Of a DNA stretch of 30,347 bases, positions 28,302 to 30,347 are shown one piece after another; the stretch's first letter is position 1, and every line of letters starts with the position of its first letter. Position numbers and translations under genes: made by a program. The stretch is from JAPLLS01 sp041309145 (GTDB taxonomy: Bacteria; Omnitrophota; Gorgyraeia; Gygaellales; Profunditerraquicolaceae). The notes under the pieces are model-generated. The model saw only the letters and a list, made by a program, of their open reading frames with translations. It did not search any database and was not told where the DNA came from. The DNA lies in NCBI GenBank assembly GCA_041309145.1, contig JBFZAG010000160.1:1-30347 (forward strand). The letters are read 5' to 3'.

Positions 28302-30347
28302 TTATTTTAACGCTTCGCTATTTTTAGATTGTTGTTTAAACTTGGGCAGTTGTATGATAAATGTCGAACCTTTGTCGACCTGCGACTCTACTAATATCTT
28401 GCCTTTATGTTTTTCAATAATGGTTTGAGAAATTGATAATCCCAGCCCTAACCCTTTGCCGACTTCCTTGGTGGTATAAAAAGGATCAAAGATCCGGTTT
28501 AATATTGTTTTCGGTATTCCGGTTCCTTCATCTTTAATGCTGATCATGGTTTGGGTTTCGTTTTCGGAAATAGTTATATAGACCGTGCCGCTTTTCTTGA
28601 TCTGTTTGATCGCGTCTTTGGCGTTTAAGACGATGTTGGTCACAACTTGTCCCAGTTCATCGTGGTTAGCCCGAGCCGGGTAAGATTTTTTATCCGCTTT
28701 AACTTCTAAAGTGATATTTTCCTGCTCCAACTGGAATTTTAAAAAATCAACTGTGTGCCGGATGACATCAAGAAGGTCGATCTGGTACATCATGGTGTTG
28801 GCCATGGGCTTTTGAGAAAAAGTCATCAGTTTCTGGACTATGGTTTTGCAGCGCTTGGTCGCTTCTTCGATCATCTCCAGGGATTCCCGGTCCAGCTCGT
28901 CTCCGGCCAGAAGCATCTGGACATTAGTCATGATCGCGGCCAGGGGATTATTGATCTCGTGGGCGACCCCTCCGGCTAAGGTGCCCACCGTAGCCAGCTT
29001 TTCGGCGTGGACCAGCTGTTTTTGGGTTTCGACCAGTTCCTGGGTCCGCTCTTTGACCTCGTTCTCGATTTTTTCGTATAATTGCGCGTTTTCCGTAGCC
29101 AGCGCTGTTTCCTGCGCCAGGACCAGGAAATGATCGATGTCTTCCTGCGAATATATCTGTCCTGAGATTTTCTCTCCCAGAATAAAAATGTCGAGTAGTT
29201 TATTTTCCAGGAAACAGGGAATGACCATATCCGCCGAGAGGCCGTTTAAAACATTTTCCAACTTTCGATAGGACTTGTTTCCGGATTCCTCTTCTATACG
29301 CTTGAATTCATTTAAGACCAGGGCATCATGCGATTGGTTCAGGTATGACACTAAAGGGCTATCGATCGCAATGGACTGCGGTTGTTTCGGCGGCAGGTTG
29401 ACGCCCGATTGCAGTATGAACTCGTTCTTCTTGGCATCAAAAAAATAGATCGCGGTATGGGTGATCTGCACCGAATCGCTCAGAGTCCGGGCAATAAAAT
29501 CCAGCAGGTTCTGCAGGTTGCGGATCCTGGTCAGGTCCACCGAAGCTTGTTTGAGCGCGGCCTGATATTTGCGCTGTTTGCGCAATAGTATGGCTTCTGC
29601 CCTGTTTTTAAGGAAAAGATACACGAACGGCCCGGTAGTTCCCAGAAAAGCCATTAATACCAGCGGGCTCAGCCACCACAATACTCCGTATGTTTTGATC
29701 AGCCAGGCTTTGCCCGAGGTCGCAAGAATAAACGGGATGCCCAGGACAAATGCGTAGACAGTGACAAAGATCATGGTCCGAGTAATGGCGACCCGAATGT
29801 CCAGGAGCCGGTATTTGATGATAGCGTAAGCCAGGATCAATACGTGTAAGCCGACAAAAAAGTTTAAAACAGGCGGGATCAAGACATTGTACCAGAGCGG
29901 GTAGTTTGTTGAGCCGCCGATAAAACCCACCAACGACGCCATTAAAACATAACGGATCTGGCGCAAACGGTATTCAGATTGAGTTTTGTCGCGGGATGCG
30001 CGGGCCAAAAGGTAGACCGCAAAGCTAATGCAGGCAAAAAAGAAACATAAAAAAACCGAGTATAAGAAGCCGGCAACCGGCCAGAAACGGAAACCAAGTT
30101 TAGGCTCGATCATCGGGATAAAGGCGCGGGTGAAGGAAAAAAGCGTAAAACATACGCTCAAACCAAGGCTGGACGCGATGAGTTTTTGGTAATTTTTCTG
30201 TTTATGAAGGAAGCTCAGGATAAAGTACAAGAACATTGACGGGATAAAGACAGATCCGATCGACAGTAAACGGACATACAGTAAAGCCCTGGTAGGATTC
30301 TGCGCGGTCTGCCAGAGGAAATAGGCGCCGCTCCAGAAAGTAATGCT
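28302..30347 (-). CDS. 7TM-GAF sensor histidine kinase, 5' end outside window
   Basis: The frame stays open from the ATG at 30236 to the window edge, and the extra residues (ending LLSIGSVFIPS before that Met) match the membrane sensor of the paralogous kinase. The true start is therefore upstream of this window. The visible part has about nine membrane helices, a GAF domain near residues 230-385 (counting from the Met at 30236), a coiled linker, H426 in GGVAHEINNPL, an N box NIVLNAKDAI, and the G boxes DEGTGIP and GKGLGLGLSIS. Catalytic residues are intact. Its regulator is almost surely the next gene. It resembles the kinase at 19206-21383 along its length (KYRLLDI, GQIYSQED), so a duplication is likely. 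Confidence 0.93.
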   Translation of the reverse strand, partial: SITFWSGAYFLWQTAQNPTRALLYVRLLSIGSVFIPSMFLYFILSFLHKQKNYQKLIASSLGLSVCFTLFSFTRAFIPMIEPKLGFRFWPVAGFLYSVFLCFFFACISFAVYLLARASRDKTQSEYRLRQIRYVLMASLVGFIGGSTNYPLWYNVLIPPVLNFFVGLHVLILAYAIIKYRLLDIRVAITRTMIFVTVYAFVLGIPFILATSGKAWLIKTYGVLWWLSPLVLMAFLGTTGPFVYLFLKNRAEAILLRKQRKYQAALKQASVDLTRIRNLQNLLDFIARTLSDSVQITHTAIYFFDAKKNEFILQSGVNLPPKQPQSIAIDSPLVSYLNQSHDALVLNEFKRIEEESGNKSYRKLENVLNGLSADMVIPCFLENKLLDIFILGEKISGQIYSQEDIDHFLVLAQETALATENAQLYEKIENEVKERTQELVETQKQLVHAEKLATVGTLAGGVAHEINNPLAAIMTNVQMLLAGDELDRESLEMIEEATKRCKTIVQKLMTFSQKPMANTMMYQIDLLDVIRHTVDFLKFQLEQENITLEVKADKKSYPARANHDELGQVVTNIVLNAKDAIKQIKKSGTVYITISENETQTMISIKDEGTGIPKTILNRIFDPFYTTKEVGKGLGLGLSISQTIIEKHKGKILVESQVDKGSTFIIQLPKFKQQSKNSEALK

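Overview
The window reads as chromosome from an uncultured Gram-negative bacterium. An outer membrane is implied by a TonB-dependent receptor with a TonB protein, an LpxL-type acyltransferase and a lipoprotein protease. The gene mix (DUF4416, DUF6580, DUF2062, PocR-GAF, PilZ, HD-GYP, many GAF-coupled kinases) together with dispersed GGGGACG-type palindromes resembles candidate phylum Omnitrophota (OP3). That placement is inference from general familiarity, not from a marker-gene tree. No rRNA, tRNA, CRISPR array or intact insertion sequence was seen.

Layout. 1-1.2 kb: a PocR-GAF sensor gene on the plus strand, convergent with rpoN across a nested double palindrome. 1.2-2.6 kb: rpoN (minus) with a good promoter almost touching its start codon. 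2.7-4.7 kb: a plus-strand accessory patch with a palindrome, a DUF134 regulator behind a 21-bp-stem hairpin, a LAGLIDADG endonuclease overlapping a small HTH gene, and an AT-rich gap that may hold a 49-codon ORF. 4.7-10 kb: a tight eight-gene minus-strand operon with a near-consensus promoter at 9963-9990 (PilZ, Zn ribbon, PilZ, DUF4416, M48 lipoprotein protease, radical SAM, acyl-CoA synthetase, DUF2062). 10-13.8 kb: a vitamin B12 uptake region with TonB, a BtuB-like receptor, a cobalamin riboswitch with its own terminator, and a DUF6580 membrane protein. 13.8-19.2 kb: a seven-gene operon from a consensus promoter at 19173-19200 (response regulator, GAF/HD-GYP, MGDG-synthase-like glycosyltransferase, LpxL-type acyltransferase, GT2, Pcm, cobalamin adenosyltransferase).

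19.2-30.3 kb is the most unusual part. A type II fatty-acid/polyketide-like gene set (FabG; a ketosynthase homologue that has lost its catalytic residues; ACP; a FabZ-like dehydratase; two ketosynthases with complete active sites) lies between two paralogous 7TM-GAF histidine kinases, each next to a single-domain response regulator. An AbiEi/AbiEii-type toxin-antitoxin pair with its own promoter and palindromic operator sits inside the set, between FabG and the degenerate ketosynthase, and its last gene overlaps the ketosynthase start by 4 nt. A block of roughly 2.2 kb (about 20.5-22.7 kb) is much richer in A+T than its neighbours. It covers one ketosynthase and the membrane half of one kinase.

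Working model (inference): the ketosynthase/ACP operon makes a specialised acyl chain, possibly for the envelope. The neighbouring acyltransferase and glycosyltransferases build or modify envelope lipids, and the two-component, c-di-GMP (HD-GYP, PilZ) and B12-linked genes sense and regulate. The acyl product cannot be predicted from sequence alone.
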